A stretch of DNA of 49,528 bases from CAZTAR01 sp043813895 (lineage in GTDB: Bacteria > Planctomycetota > Phycisphaerae > UBA1845 > UTPLA1). Where the stretch lies: assembly GCA_043813895.1 (NCBI GenBank), contig JBDRKQ010000044.1:1-49528 (forward strand), read 5' to 3'. Shown here in pieces: positions 8,758-18,228 of this stretch (position 1 is the first letter of the stretch; every line of letters begins with the position of its first letter). The notes beneath the pieces were generated by a model. It did no database searches. It was not told the origin of the DNA and saw only the letters and a list, made by a program, of their open reading frames with translations. The position numbers and the translations under genes are program-made.

Positions 8758-9225
8758 TCAAAGGCCCTTGAGGTTGTCCTCTGTGAACCTCGCCTCATGC
8801 CCGACAGTCATCGCCGTTGGCCCGTTGACCGTCGCCGCGGGGACCTCCGTCACGCCGGGCAAAGACGCGCCGCCGGCAGCCACTTCGGTCAGCCAACGAA
8901 TCGCCGCGGCGTAGTTGTCCGCCACGCGCTTCGGCGTGGTGATCCGCGTCGGGCTGGTCTCCCACGCGCCGTGCTCGGCAAGATCGAGCGTGACGCCCCT
9001 AAGCCGCTGTGCGAGCGTCGCGTCCGCGCTGACAGCGATCGGCACCGTGTACCGCTTGGCCAACCAGCCGTTGACCTCGCCGTGCGCGGCCTCGAGCACT
9101 TCCTGCCCGACCGCGTCATCGCCCGTTGTCAGCGTGACGCGGTCGGTCAGTTGCTCATAGGCTCCCGGCGGGTCCGCGTTCGAACCCAACCGCTGCTTCA
9201 AATCATCCAGCGTCGCGTAAGACAC
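8758..9225 (-). CDS. Mu gp36-like protein (DUF1320)
   Basis: A 155-residue protein starting at GTG (MSYATLDDLKQRLG) with a GGAGG site. The opening (YAT..DL..R.G), the central TLAQRLRGVTLDLAEHGAW and the pattern W-L-A-KRYTVPI are characteristic of DUF1320/gp36 of Mu-like phages, a head-tail connector or joining component. It lies in the expected order after the capsid and gp35-position gene. Confidence 0.85.
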   Translation of the reverse strand: MSYATLDDLKQRLGSNADPPGAYEQLTDRVTLTTGDDAVGQEVLEAAHGEVNGWLAKRYTVPIAVSADATLAQRLRGVTLDLAEHGAWETSPTRITTPKRVADNYAAAIRWLTEVAAGGASLPGVTEVPAATVNGPTAMTVGHEARFTEDNLKGL

Positions 9226-9241
9226 AGGTCAGCCTCCGGGC

Positions 9242-9697
9242 TCACTTGCCGCCTTCGGCGGCGTGCGCCTCCAGTGCCTCTTTAACGGCCTTCGCGCGAC
9301 CCAGGCCGATACCGGGGATCTCGGTCAGGTCGCGGGTCTCCATCCACACGACGAGTTCGCCCACGGTCGCAAGCAGCGGATCGTTGGCGACCAGCAGTTC
9401 GACAACCTCGTCGCTCACCCCGATCTCCGACAGCGGCGTGTCGTCGTCACCCGTGGACGGCGGCTGTGTAACGACCGACGGCGGCATCCCATGATGCCGA
9501 CGCAGAGCGCCGACCTCATCACGAAGCTCGCCGATCTCGACGACCGCCGCCTGATGGAGCTCCGTGTCGGTCGGCTCTTTCAGACCGAGCACGCCGCACA
9601 GCTTCCGCCGCCACCCAATGTTCTTAACGGGAACGCGCGGTCCGTGGACAACCTGGTTGCCCGCGGACAAATGCACGCCCTTCATTCCTTCACTCAT
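9242..9697 (-). CDS. Helix-hairpin-helix protein at the gp35 position
   Basis: A 151-residue protein. Its last 50 residues contain a helix-hairpin-helix motif (LTEIPGIGLGRAKAVKEAL), a fold that usually binds DNA or proteins nonspecifically. The N-terminal half is basic then acidic. It is placed between the major capsid and gp36 genes, where Mu encodes gp35, whose C-terminus often carries such a fold. A GGAGG site precedes the ATG. Confidence 0.7.
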   Translation of the reverse strand: MSEGMKGVHLSAGNQVVHGPRVPVKNIGWRRKLCGVLGLKEPTDTELHQAAVVEIGELRDEVGALRRHHGMPPSVVTQPPSTGDDDTPLSEIGVSDEVVELLVANDPLLATVGELVVWMETRDLTEIPGIGLGRAKAVKEALEAHAAEGGK

Positions 9698-9763
9698 TAC
9701 AAGACCTCCAGAGAGTCTTCAGTTCAATTCACGACCGCCGAGCGCGGCTGCGATCGGCGCCGC

Positions 9764-10705
9764 CTACACGAAGTCGGTCCGCACCGCGTACTGCCAGTAG
9801 CCGTAGGTCAGCCGGTAGCGCGCCCGCACACCGTAGAGATACTTCTCGCGCTTGAAGCCCTCTTCCGAATCACCGACCAGTTGACTGAACTCGATCGGCT
9901 CGCGGTCCTGGAACACGAACGGACGCACTACGCCGTCCGTCTTCAGCAGGAACCACTCGCTCACGTCGCTGAGCCGCCCCATCGGCAGCACCCGCGTGCT
10001 GAACTGCCTGAGGACGTTGTCCGTGTTGGAGATCATGCCGGCCGTGAGGGCGGTCAGCCAGGTCTCATACACGGCCGGATGACAGGCAACGACGAGACTG
10101 GAGGCCGAGATGTCCATCGGCTCGCCCTGGTCGTCCTTGAACTGCATCATCGCCGCCAAGGCCGTGCTGAACGCCTTCTTACACGTGGCGATGCTCGGTG
10201 CATCCGGCGTGTTCGGCTCAGCGGTCATCACGGCGCTGATGTCGAACTCCAGCTTGTTGCTCTGCGCACCGCTGTCCCCGGATTCATGGTCGGTCGCGAA
10301 GAACGTGCTGCCGTCGTAGGCCAGATAGCCGGCCCCGCCGCCGTTGGCGAGCAGGTCGGCAACCAGCTTGTCCTTGTGCGTCGCGGCCCGAACCGCCATC
10401 TCCTGGATGCGAATGCGAATCTGCCCGGTCTGATCGTCGCTGAGCTCGTCGCGATCGACCTCGATCGTCGACTCGTACTTCAGGTTCTCGATCGAGTAAC
10501 TCTCGCTGCGCAGTCCATGGGCCACGCGACCGGTGCCCCACTCGCGCATGACCGGAACCGTGCCCAGCCACTTGTACGTCTCCCGGTCCGAGTTCGACAC
10601 GATCCGCGTCGCCAGATCCAGGTAAACGCTCGGGGTCGCAGTCAGTCGGTTGAAGAACTCGCTCCGCAACCCCTTGGTCAATAGTCCTGTGCTGATCACT
10701 GCCAT
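9764..10705 (-). CDS. Major capsid protein, Mu gpT type
   Basis: A 313-residue protein, the typical length of Mu-like major head subunits. MAVISTGLLTKGLRSEFFNR, the phrase KWLGTVPVMREW, the EVDRDELSDDQTG segment and the ending YLYGVRARYRLTYGYWQYAV are diagnostic of the gpT family. It forms the capsid shell. A GGAGG site lies nine bases before the ATG. It follows the protease/scaffold and decoration-like genes, as expected for a Mu head module. Confidence 0.93.
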   Translation of the reverse strand: MAVISTGLLTKGLRSEFFNRLTATPSVYLDLATRIVSNSDRETYKWLGTVPVMREWGTGRVAHGLRSESYSIENLKYESTIEVDRDELSDDQTGQIRIRIQEMAVRAATHKDKLVADLLANGGGAGYLAYDGSTFFATDHESGDSGAQSNKLEFDISAVMTAEPNTPDAPSIATCKKAFSTALAAMMQFKDDQGEPMDISASSLVVACHPAVYETWLTALTAGMISNTDNVLRQFSTRVLPMGRLSDVSEWFLLKTDGVVRPFVFQDREPIEFSQLVGDSEEGFKREKYLYGVRARYRLTYGYWQYAVRTDFV

Positions 10706-10774
10706 CAGTCAAGCCTCCATGCTGAGGTGAAAATGTACCATTGAGGCAGGAACGAATCCTTGCCGTGTGTCCCT

Positions 10775-11938
10775 TTACGCCCGGCCGCCGGCCACGCGAA
10801 TCCGATCGATCTTCACGACGCCGACCGTGTTGTCGCTCGTCTTCTCCATATTGACGAAACCGCAGAGAGCCGCGGCCGCGCCCACCGCGAACACGGTGTC
10901 CGCCAAGACCCGCGCGCCGTCGATCCAAAACTCCACCACGCCGGTCGGACGCGCGATGATCTTGAAGTCCTTGTCGGCGTCGGTCGCGTTGTCGATCACG
11001 GTGTCCGTCACCGCCACGTCGGTCACCTCGTCGTCCGATTGCGCGGAGATGTTCGCCGACGCGCCGTTCATGTGGAAACAGGCCAGGTTGACCATGTCGG
11101 CGTGACTGGTGCTGGCGATCGAGTTGGCCGTCAATAGCGTACCCAATCCGAAATCGAGGTCGATCGCGGCCGCATCGCCGATGTCCGACATCCGCAGCCG
11201 ACCCTCGAATGTGATCGCCTTGTCGACCGGGAACACGTCCGGCGTCGAAATCGTCGCCGAAGCAACCTCGGCCACCGCGTCGAACCCCAACTGAATCCCC
11301 CCGTCCTCGCCGGCGATTTGCAGCACCCCCAGCCCCAGCGCCGATTGCAGCTTAAACCCGCGGGAATACTGCGGACCGTCCGTCGCGCCGTCCGCACCCG
11401 TCGCCGGGAAGAAAACCTCGCCGTCATGCACCAACTCGTAACAACCGGCGTCGGCCGCGCTCGGCTTCTCACCAGGCGACTTCAACCGCACGACCGCCTG
11501 GTTCGTCGCGTACACGCCCAGAATGCGCCCGACAAAGCCGTCAAAGTGCCCGCTCAAGGCCACCGCGTCGTCGCCCGTCGCGAACGCCGCCTCCCCCACG
11601 TCCGTGATCGCCACGCCCGTCAGCGGCAAAATAAAGTCGCCCTGCACATAAACGCGGCACTTCTTCGCGCCCGCCGTGCCCGACGAATTGTCAACCTCCT
11701 CATAAGCCAGGCCGACAAACACGTCGCCCGGCACAAACGCCTTCAGGTACCCGGCCGGGTCGATCCCGACCAGTGCGTTGCGATAGATGTGCTCCGCCGC
11801 GCCGACCTGGTATTCGCGCAGTTCCTGGTCGACCAGGCGATCGACCAGCGTGTTGGCGCCGAGGGCGAACAGCGGCTTGAGCAGGGTGGCGGCAATCAGG
11901 ATGAGTGCCGCAATGGGGATGATCTCGATCATGGTCAT
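10775..11938 (-). CDS. Capsid decoration-like protein with jelly-roll C-domain
   Basis: A 387-residue protein between the scaffold/protease and major capsid genes. Residues about 5-28 are strongly hydrophobic (IIPIAALILIAATLLKPLFA), unusual for a decoration protein. Residues 60-160 (QGDFILPLTGVAITDVGEAA and following) look like a capsid-cement domain; residues 190-387 resemble a lectin/concanavalin-type jelly roll (RLRMSDIG...FWIDGARV). Possible roles are capsid cement plus a surface-binding domain, by inference. A GGAGG site abuts the start. Confidence 0.65.
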   Translation of the reverse strand: MTMIEIIPIAALILIAATLLKPLFALGANTLVDRLVDQELREYQVGAAEHIYRNALVGIDPAGYLKAFVPGDVFVGLAYEEVDNSSGTAGAKKCRVYVQGDFILPLTGVAITDVGEAAFATGDDAVALSGHFDGFVGRILGVYATNQAVVRLKSPGEKPSAADAGCYELVHDGEVFFPATGADGATDGPQYSRGFKLQSALGLGVLQIAGEDGGIQLGFDAVAEVASATISTPDVFPVDKAITFEGRLRMSDIGDAAAIDLDFGLGTLLTANSIASTSHADMVNLACFHMNGASANISAQSDDEVTDVAVTDTVIDNATDADKDFKIIARPTGVVEFWIDGARVLADTVFAVGAAAALCGFVNMEKTSDNTVGVVKIDRIRVAGGRA

Positions 11939-12002
11939 AACCTCCGTGTTGGGTCTTGGTTCAATGTCTCAAGCGGGGGATTCCAGTCCCGCCGTGTTGC
12001 AC

Positions 12003-13250
12003 CTAATTCGCGACGAGCAGTTCCTTGTCCTTGTCGCTCAGCGCGGGCTCCAGTTCGGCCTCGCGAAGCTGGTCGGCGACGTAGGCCTCTTTGCTGCACA
12101 ACGCCTGCAACTCCCGCTCGCCGTCCCACTCGCCCTTCGCCTTGTTGATCACCGCCACGCGACCGCCACCCGCCGCCGCTCTCGACCTGCCCGAGTTGGC
12201 CACCACGCTACCGCTCGCCGGTGCAACCACCGGCTGCCGAGCAATGAACGCCTCCCAGTCCGCCTGCTGGCGGGCGAGTTCGCGGAAGTGATTCTTCCCC
12301 GCCGCGTCCGCCTCCAGCATCGACTCCGTCAGCTTCCCCTGGCCCAGCGCGTTGGCGATCCGCGCCTCCGCCTCGTGATCCGTGCTCTTCGCCTCAAGCG
12401 CGGTCAGCATCTCCCGAGCCTCCTTCAGCGAGTTCGCCACCGCGTCAAACTCCGCACGCGGCACCACGTCGGCAGGCGGCTTCCGCAGAGCGTTCACCGC
12501 CGCCACAACCTCGTCGTCGCTGGCGGTCTTCTCCGGATCAAGCGCCAGCGCCTTGCACACCGCCGCCTTCAACCCACCCTCCGCCGGCCTCTCCAACTTC
12601 GCCTTCAACGCCGAGACGATGGCTCCCTGATCGGCGCTCTCGGCGACGCCCACCAGCTCACGCAACTGCGCGAGGAATGTTTCCAATGCGCTCATGATTT
12701 CATCCTCTGTGGCCGTGGCTTCCAAATTCAGAAACCACATCGCCCTGTCAAACTTCTCGTTCATGTTGACGACTACCTCATGCTTGTTGACGATCGGAAC
12801 CATCCCCACAATCGCCGGCGTGTTGGTCAGTGCGACCGAATGCAACCCCACCATCCGCCGATCACGCTTCCGAACAATCGTCACCGGCGACAAATACCGA
12901 TACTGCTTGGCCTTCACATACTCGCAGCCCGCCGCCGTCCACTCCACGTTCGCGTAAATCCCCTCGCTCGGCACCGCCTCAAGCGACTTGATCCAACCCA
13001 CCGCCGGTGCAGCGCCCGTCGGTGACGCGTATTCGCCCCCAAGCGTCTGATGCTCCAAATCGATCGGCAAATCCGTCCCGTGACGCGCGAATGCCGCAAT
13101 CACCGCCGACGCCGACTCACCGTCAACGATGAACCCACCCGCCTCGCTGTCGACTTCGCCCCACGGAACAACCAATATCCGCTCCGGCTCCTCAACCGAA
13201 ATCGCAACACGATTGATCGCCACACGTCCCTCAAAAAGCGTCGTCTTCAC
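12003..13250 (-). CDS. Mu gpI-like head maturation protease / scaffold
   Basis: A 415-residue protein read from a GTG at 13250 that overlaps the portal stop (GTGA) with GGAGG eight bases upstream. It has the expected two parts: an N-terminal protease (PWGEVDSEAGGFIVDGES, then DLPIDLEHQTLGGEYASPTG, with the conserved H of IDLEHQ) and a C-terminal coiled-coil scaffold. Mu I protein processes the capsid precursor; its C-terminal part (gpZ) acts as scaffold. An internal ATG at about 12760 (MNEKFDRAMWFLNLEA) could make such an internal scaffold product. Confidence 0.85.
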   Translation of the reverse strand: MKTTLFEGRVAINRVAISVEEPERILVVPWGEVDSEAGGFIVDGESASAVIAAFARHGTDLPIDLEHQTLGGEYASPTGAAPAVGWIKSLEAVPSEGIYANVEWTAAGCEYVKAKQYRYLSPVTIVRKRDRRMVGLHSVALTNTPAIVGMVPIVNKHEVVVNMNEKFDRAMWFLNLEATATEDEIMSALETFLAQLRELVGVAESADQGAIVSALKAKLERPAEGGLKAAVCKALALDPEKTASDDEVVAAVNALRKPPADVVPRAEFDAVANSLKEAREMLTALEAKSTDHEAEARIANALGQGKLTESMLEADAAGKNHFRELARQQADWEAFIARQPVVAPASGSVVANSGRSRAAAGGGRVAVINKAKGEWDGERELQALCSKEAYVADQLREAELEPALSDKDKELLVAN

Positions 13251-15676
13251 CCGACTACCTCCCATCCTCGCGCCGACCCAAACCGACCAAAAACACCCCG
13301 CAACGCCTCCGGAAACCGTGACAACCGTAGCGCCTCCAAATTCCCGTACTCCGCCGGGTCCCACTTGAAACCCGACAACCGCGACTGCTCTTGAGCGAGC
13401 GCCGGATTCTCGACCCGCGTGGAGTCCTGAATCTCTCCCTCATCCAACTCTTCATCGAAGACCGGTTCGTCTTCGCAATCACACCAGAAGTGCAGCGGCG
13501 GGAAGAACCGCCGGTCGTCAAGGGCGAAGACCTTGCCGACCACGGGCTCGCAGATCGGACACGACTCGCCAGTGTTCACAAACCGCCACGCGTTGATTTC
13601 GAACTCGCGGTACTGCCCAAGCCGTCCGGCCGCGTGCGCCATCGCGAAGTTCTGATAGTGAACAATGTCCGCGTGCCAAGGGTTCTCACCGGTCCACCCG
13701 AGCCGGTCGAACATCACCGGCAGCCGCAACCGGAAATCCCGCGACGTTTCGCCGGCCGCCATCGACGACACGAGCGCGCGATGAACGACCGCGAGCAGGT
13801 CCATGTTCCAGACGCCGGCAACCCGCCAGGCCCTCGACCTGGCTTGAGCGTCCAGCGCCTCGAAGGCATCTGGCCTGAGGCCGACGCGATCACGCAACGC
13901 TTCGATCGCCTCCACAAACGGGATACGTTCGAAGTCGATTCGTTCGGCGTTCGCGACCAGTTCGAATCCGCGGCCGGGGAACCGCCGAGAGTTGACCGAT
14001 GCCCGCTGTATCACATGCAGCCGACCCGCCAATTGACCGGCGACTAGGAAGTGGTTCTCCAGGTCAACGAGGTCTTCGACCGGAAGCCGGTCGAACAGGT
14101 CAGGCAGTGTGTCTAACGACCGCTCCAGCGAACCCGCCTGCTCGACGTGCGAGCCAACCTGCGCAATCACATTCCGCGTATGCGCCTGCGAGGCCAGCAC
14201 CGCGGCAACGATCCAGCCAACCGCTTTCGCGACGGCGGTCCTACGGCGCGCAACGATCTCGGTCAGGTGACGGTTGGCGATGACGACGGTGTCGTGGCCG
14301 CATGAACAAAGTTGCGAGGCAGGCTTGTCCGCCCTATTCGCAGCCGGCTCAAAACCGAACGGATCGAAGCCCGTTCGTCTGCCGGGCAATGGTTCGTCGC
14401 GGTTGTCTGCGGCCAAGAGCGGGATGCCGAGTTCATCCTCGACGATGCTCTTGGGCACTTGCGCCCCCAGTTCATTCACCGCCGTCGAGATGAGGCGAGC
14501 CGTTGCTTCCAGGTCTTTTTCTTCCTCCGTCACCCGCCGAAAATACGGCGCCCCAATCACCGCCCCATCACCAAACCGATACCGCACCAGCGGTACCAAC
14601 AACTGCTCCCGTATCGTCGACCCCTCCTTCCGCGCGTCGTCCTCCGTCAAATCACCACGCACATCATCGTGCACCTCCGCCGCCGCACGAGCGCCACCCG
14701 TCTCCCCAATCTCCGTCGTCAGCGTCTGACCGACAAACTCCTTCGAATACTCCAGGTTGATGTGCTTGATGATCCGCTCGTGCGGCCACTCTCCCTTCGA
14801 AACAGCCGCCTCCTTGATCTCCACCTCCGCGCCAATCGGAAAGAAGCCGCCACGATTGACGCCCATGTCGCGGATCAATTGGACCAAGGCATCCTTCGTC
14901 GCCTTGTCCTCGTCCTCGCACTTGCCGATCACGATCGGCAACCCAAACTTCTCCAACCCAAATAGCCACCACTTCCGACCGAAATTCTTGAACATGTAGC
15001 CGAGCACCGCGCCACGCAACAACCCGCCCCGAAATCGATTCCCCCCCAACGACCGCGGCGTGTGAATCAAAAACTTCCCCGCCGGATATGCGTCCGCCGC
15101 AATCCCCTCCCAGTCGCCCTCCACCACGAACCGCAACCGACCAGGGTCACGCGAATCAGCCGTCAACAAGGCAAACGAAATCGGAACAGCCGCCACCGGC
15201 CGACGCGAGCCGTCCACGGACTCCCAAAGCAACTCCGCCGCCGACGTCGTCCGCCCAATGGCCTCCGCCAAATGACAGAGCACGGCCTCCCAACCGTCCA
15301 GGTCCCCCAGCACCTCCAGACAGTACGCGTGCGCGTCCTCCGCCAGACCCTCCTCAATCCGAGGGCTCTTGCCCACCTGGCTCGCCGGAACAAGCTCCCA
15401 ATCCTTGCCGGTCAGCGCCCGCAAACGCTGGTTGTAAACACTGTCCAGATGCCCGTCCCGCTCCAGCATCGTGTTAAACAGGCTGTCCTGTTGCGACGGA
15501 TCGCCATACGCCGCGGTCCGCAAAATCGAGACCGCCAACTCCGGCGTGAGCTCGCCCGTGAAGAGATCGGACTCCGCGGCCGGCATCGGCAGCACGAGCC
15601 GACCGCCCTTCGGCGCCGCCCCCTTGCCGCGCAGGACGCCGACCGCGTTGCTCACCCTGCTCAACAGTCCGCTCAC
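13247..15676 (-). CDS. Portal (gp29/DUF935) fused to MuF-like head morphogenesis protein
   Basis: An 809-residue fusion read from a GTG at 15676 (GTGA overlap with the terminase stop). Residues about 1-440 are a gp29-type portal (FGRKWWLFGLEKFGLPIVIG, then GGARAAAEVHDDVRGDLTED). Residues about 520-760 are a MuF/gp30-type domain with the SCPICEPVVGKVFALDDRRF and HFWCDC metal-binding-like signature. In Mu these are separate proteins (gp29 and gp30). No stop or start separates them here. It forms the DNA entry portal plus its internal companion. Confidence 0.85.
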   Translation of the reverse strand: MSGLLSRVSNAVGVLRGKGAAPKGGRLVLPMPAAESDLFTGELTPELAVSILRTAAYGDPSQQDSLFNTMLERDGHLDSVYNQRLRALTGKDWELVPASQVGKSPRIEEGLAEDAHAYCLEVLGDLDGWEAVLCHLAEAIGRTTSAAELLWESVDGSRRPVAAVPISFALLTADSRDPGRLRFVVEGDWEGIAADAYPAGKFLIHTPRSLGGNRFRGGLLRGAVLGYMFKNFGRKWWLFGLEKFGLPIVIGKCEDEDKATKDALVQLIRDMGVNRGGFFPIGAEVEIKEAAVSKGEWPHERIIKHINLEYSKEFVGQTLTTEIGETGGARAAAEVHDDVRGDLTEDDARKEGSTIREQLLVPLVRYRFGDGAVIGAPYFRRVTEEEKDLEATARLISTAVNELGAQVPKSIVEDELGIPLLAADNRDEPLPGRRTGFDPFGFEPAANRADKPASQLCSCGHDTVVIANRHLTEIVARRRTAVAKAVGWIVAAVLASQAHTRNVIAQVGSHVEQAGSLERSLDTLPDLFDRLPVEDLVDLENHFLVAGQLAGRLHVIQRASVNSRRFPGRGFELVANAERIDFERIPFVEAIEALRDRVGLRPDAFEALDAQARSRAWRVAGVWNMDLLAVVHRALVSSMAAGETSRDFRLRLPVMFDRLGWTGENPWHADIVHYQNFAMAHAAGRLGQYREFEINAWRFVNTGESCPICEPVVGKVFALDDRRFFPPLHFWCDCEDEPVFDEELDEGEIQDSTRVENPALAQEQSRLSGFKWDPAEYGNLEALRLSRFPEALRGVFGRFGSARGWEVVG

Positions 15677-17052
15677 CACAGCCCCTTCACGTTGAATGTC
15701 AGCGGCCCCACCGGCTCGAATCGCGGCTGGACATAGGCCTTCTGCGACGCGGCACGAACGCCCAAAGCAGCAGCCCAAAACCGGTCCGCATGGCCCGGCG
15801 TCCCGCCGCTTCCACGATCCGCCAAATAACGAAGCGACCCGCCAGGCAACACCTGACGCTCAATCGACGACCAGTCGTTCCGGATGTCCGGATCAATCGG
15901 AATCCGCGCCGTCGCGTCCTCCACCCTCACACGCAAACCCGTCGCCATGTCGTTCTTGCTGTCAGACGTGAACTTGACGCTCTCCACCCGATGATCGCCG
16001 AACCGCTCTCGCGCCCGCTCCGCGAATTGCTCCCCAATCCCCGTCGCGTCAATCGCGCACCGCTTGGCGTTCCGCTGCCCCAAGATGCGGTACAACACAT
16101 CCTCCTGCACCGCGAACCGCGCGCCAGCCAGCTCGATCACGCCCCGTGTCAACAACAGATTCGTCCCCGCCGGCCGTCCCCAAATCCAGATCACCGTCAA
16201 ATCCCGATACCGGCCGATGTCCACGCCAACGTACAACTCCTCCCCAGCACACGCCGCCGACTTCTCCGCGTTCCACGCCTTGTCCAGCCGGGCATCCTGA
16301 CACCCCGTGATCATCTCGTGCGTCAGGAATGCCGACGCTTCGTCCAGGAACTCGCACAGGAACTCCTGACGCCACAACAGCTCGTCGTTCATCCCCTCCC
16401 GCAACACGTCGATGTCAACATCCAAACCCTGCGCAGCCGCGTCCTCGATCGTCACCACGTCCTGATCAAACTGCCGATTGCCCCGCAACGTCGCGAACAT
16501 GTTCTTCAGGCCCTTCGGCGTCGAGCAAATGTCGCACTCCCCATTGCCCCGCGTCAAAATCGGGAACATCGCCGCCCAGATCTCACGCGAGTCCTTGTGA
16601 ATCCCGAACTCGTCCAGAAACACGTCGCCCGTGAAACCCCGCGCCGTGTCCGGATTCGCCGGCAATCCGATGATCCGAAAATCAAAAGACCCGTTCGCCG
16701 CCCGAACGCGAATCTCCAACTGCTTGAACTCCGTCCCCTGAAAGTACGACTCCTGTATGTCGGACACCGAGCAGTCCGCCACGCGGCGAATCGCCTTCAC
16801 GTGCGTCCGAACCTTCACCATCACTTCCTTGGACTGCCGCTCGCCGGCGGACAGAATGATCTGCAATCGATTCCGCTTCATCCCACGCAACAGCCGACGC
16901 AATGCGAATGTGAAGCTCTTCCCCGTCTGCCGTGACCAACAGTTCCACGTCCACCGCGACTCGCAGTCGACCCGCCGAAGCTGATACGGCAGTAGCGGCA
17001 CAAGCGGTGCCACCGCAACCGCCCCCGAATTGTCAACTGTCGTCGCCGTCAC
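15673..17052 (-). CDS. Terminase large subunit, Mu gp28 type
   Basis: A 459-residue packaging motor. Walker A is SRQTGKS (40-46), Walker B VFLDE (144-148), with the downstream CSTP coupling element (176-179). The nuclease part shows D278 in VGVDIGR, D335 in AIDATGIG and D423 in HADRFW, consistent with an RNase H-type headful nuclease. Its stop overlaps the portal start and its start overlaps the small-subunit stop. It packages phage DNA by headful cutting in the transposable-phage manner. Confidence 0.93.
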   Translation of the reverse strand: MTATTVDNSGAVAVAPLVPLLPYQLRRVDCESRWTWNCWSRQTGKSFTFALRRLLRGMKRNRLQIILSAGERQSKEVMVKVRTHVKAIRRVADCSVSDIQESYFQGTEFKQLEIRVRAANGSFDFRIIGLPANPDTARGFTGDVFLDEFGIHKDSREIWAAMFPILTRGNGECDICSTPKGLKNMFATLRGNRQFDQDVVTIEDAAAQGLDVDIDVLREGMNDELLWRQEFLCEFLDEASAFLTHEMITGCQDARLDKAWNAEKSAACAGEELYVGVDIGRYRDLTVIWIWGRPAGTNLLLTRGVIELAGARFAVQEDVLYRILGQRNAKRCAIDATGIGEQFAERARERFGDHRVESVKFTSDSKNDMATGLRVRVEDATARIPIDPDIRNDWSSIERQVLPGGSLRYLADRGSGGTPGHADRFWAAALGVRAASQKAYVQPRFEPVGPLTFNVKGLW

Positions 17053-17594
17053 AGGCTGATCCCGTAAAGCTGCTTCACCGCATCCCGCACCTTCGCGGGG
17101 ATGTCCTCTTCCTCAGCCAAGGCGTCAAGGTTCGCATCCGCCGCGGACTTCTGCACCGCCAGCTTCGCCTCCACCTCGCGCCTCCATGCGGCGTGCTTCT
17201 CCGCCGCCCGATCCTCCGCCTGTTGCCGGATGTCGATCAACTGGTCCGCCAGGCAGAGCTTCGCCAGGTTGATCAGCACATACGGCTTCACGCCGCCGGA
17301 GGTCAGCAGACGCTTGAGCTCGCGACGCGCGCCCCGCCCGAGGTCCTCCATGTCCGGATCGACGTCAGCGTCCGGTTCTGGCTTCTCCCCTTCCGGCAGC
17401 GCCTGGCGGAGGCGATAGGCGTGCTTCCGAAACTGCGCATAACCGACGCCGCGCTGTGAGAGCCCAAACCGGCGGAAAAGCGACCGTGGCGACTCCTCGG
17501 CGTCTGACTCGATCGCCAGGTCCAGATCGCGCAGCAAGGGCGGATCGAGTTCGTCCATCCGCCGGCCCTTCGCTGTGCGCCCTCGCTTCGCCAT
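17049..17594 (-). CDS. Terminase small subunit-like, Mu gp27 type
   Basis: A 181-residue basic protein directly upstream of the large terminase (ATGA overlap). The start MAKRGRTAKGRRMDELDPPL and the charged helix-rich body match gp27/DUF3486-type proteins that act as small terminase subunits in Mu-like phages and recognise the packaging start. It has a long helical C-terminal half (LIDIRQQAEDRAAEKHAAW). Assignment relies on sequence opening and position. Confidence 0.75.
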   Translation of the reverse strand: MAKRGRTAKGRRMDELDPPLLRDLDLAIESDAEESPRSLFRRFGLSQRGVGYAQFRKHAYRLRQALPEGEKPEPDADVDPDMEDLGRGARRELKRLLTSGGVKPYVLINLAKLCLADQLIDIRQQAEDRAAEKHAAWRREVEAKLAVQKSAADANLDALAEEEDIPAKVRDAVKQLYGISL

Positions 17595-17597
17595 CGC

Positions 17598-17912
17598 CTA
17601 CACGTCCAAAGTGGGGTCCACGGTCAGCCTGTTTGCAACGTCAAAACCATGCGCCGTCAACGCGAACGCACAGTCCGTAGTCGTCAGCGACATGGCCTCG
17701 ATGCCATGCAGCCCCTTGAACTTCACGTAACCCTTGTCGCAAAGGTACGTCAGGTCTCGTAGCAACCGGCGACGCGTGAACTCTGTCGACAAGCCAAGCA
17801 CGGTCTTGTACACCGTGTCGCCGGCCACGTAGTTCGGGTAACGCAGGTTCAGCACGCCGAGGACCAGCTTGCGGTCCTCCATGATGGCCAGCGCCCGTTC
17901 GTCTCTCGTCAC
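17598..17912 (-). CDS. Winged-helix-like protein at the gp26 position
   Basis: A 104-residue protein starting at GTG with an AAGGAGA site. The pattern ...EFTRRRLLRDLTYLCDKGYV followed by KF.G looks like the recognition helix and wing of a winged-helix fold. It is placed between gp25-like and terminase small subunit genes, the Mu gp26 position. Could be a DNA-binding packaging accessory or late regulator. Function is inferred. Confidence 0.65.
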   Translation of the reverse strand: MTRDERALAIMEDRKLVLGVLNLRYPNYVAGDTVYKTVLGLSTEFTRRRLLRDLTYLCDKGYVKFKGLHGIEAMSLTTTDCAFALTAHGFDVANRLTVDPTLDV

Positions 17913-17913
17913 G

Positions 17914-18228
17914 CTACGTCTCCTTCGCCTTCTCGATCGCCGCCGCCAGCCGACTCACGGACGTGGCTACCTGGAGCGTCGCATCGGCCTTGCCTTCAAT
18001 CCGGGCAAGCGTTTCACCCTGCTTCTCAACGCTATTGCGTAACCGCATCGATTCGCGAATCCATTCCTCGTCTCCGACTTTGGCCCTCAGGTCCGCTTCG
18101 ACATAGTCGAGCCGACGTTCGACGCGGACCTGCCGATCGCTGATTCGACCGATCGCCGCCTTGATCCATGCGCTGACAATCATGATGAGCACCGGCGTTG
18201 CCAGCTTCAGAAACGTGTCCAGCGTCAT
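17914..18228 (-). CDS. Mu gp25-like membrane protein (DUF2730)
   Basis: A 104-residue protein read from the ATG at 18228, which overlaps the previous stop (ATGA); the frame opens further upstream but that part overlaps the preceding gene. One N-terminal TM segment (FLKLATPVLIMIVSAWIKAA) is followed by a long coiled coil, the exact architecture of DUF2730/gp25 of Mu-like phages. The role in the family is not established; a lysis-related or membrane-anchoring part is possible. Confidence 0.75.
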   Translation of the reverse strand: MTLDTFLKLATPVLIMIVSAWIKAAIGRISDRQVRVERRLDYVEADLRAKVGDEEWIRESMRLRNSVEKQGETLARIEGKADATLQVATSVSRLAAAIEKAKET

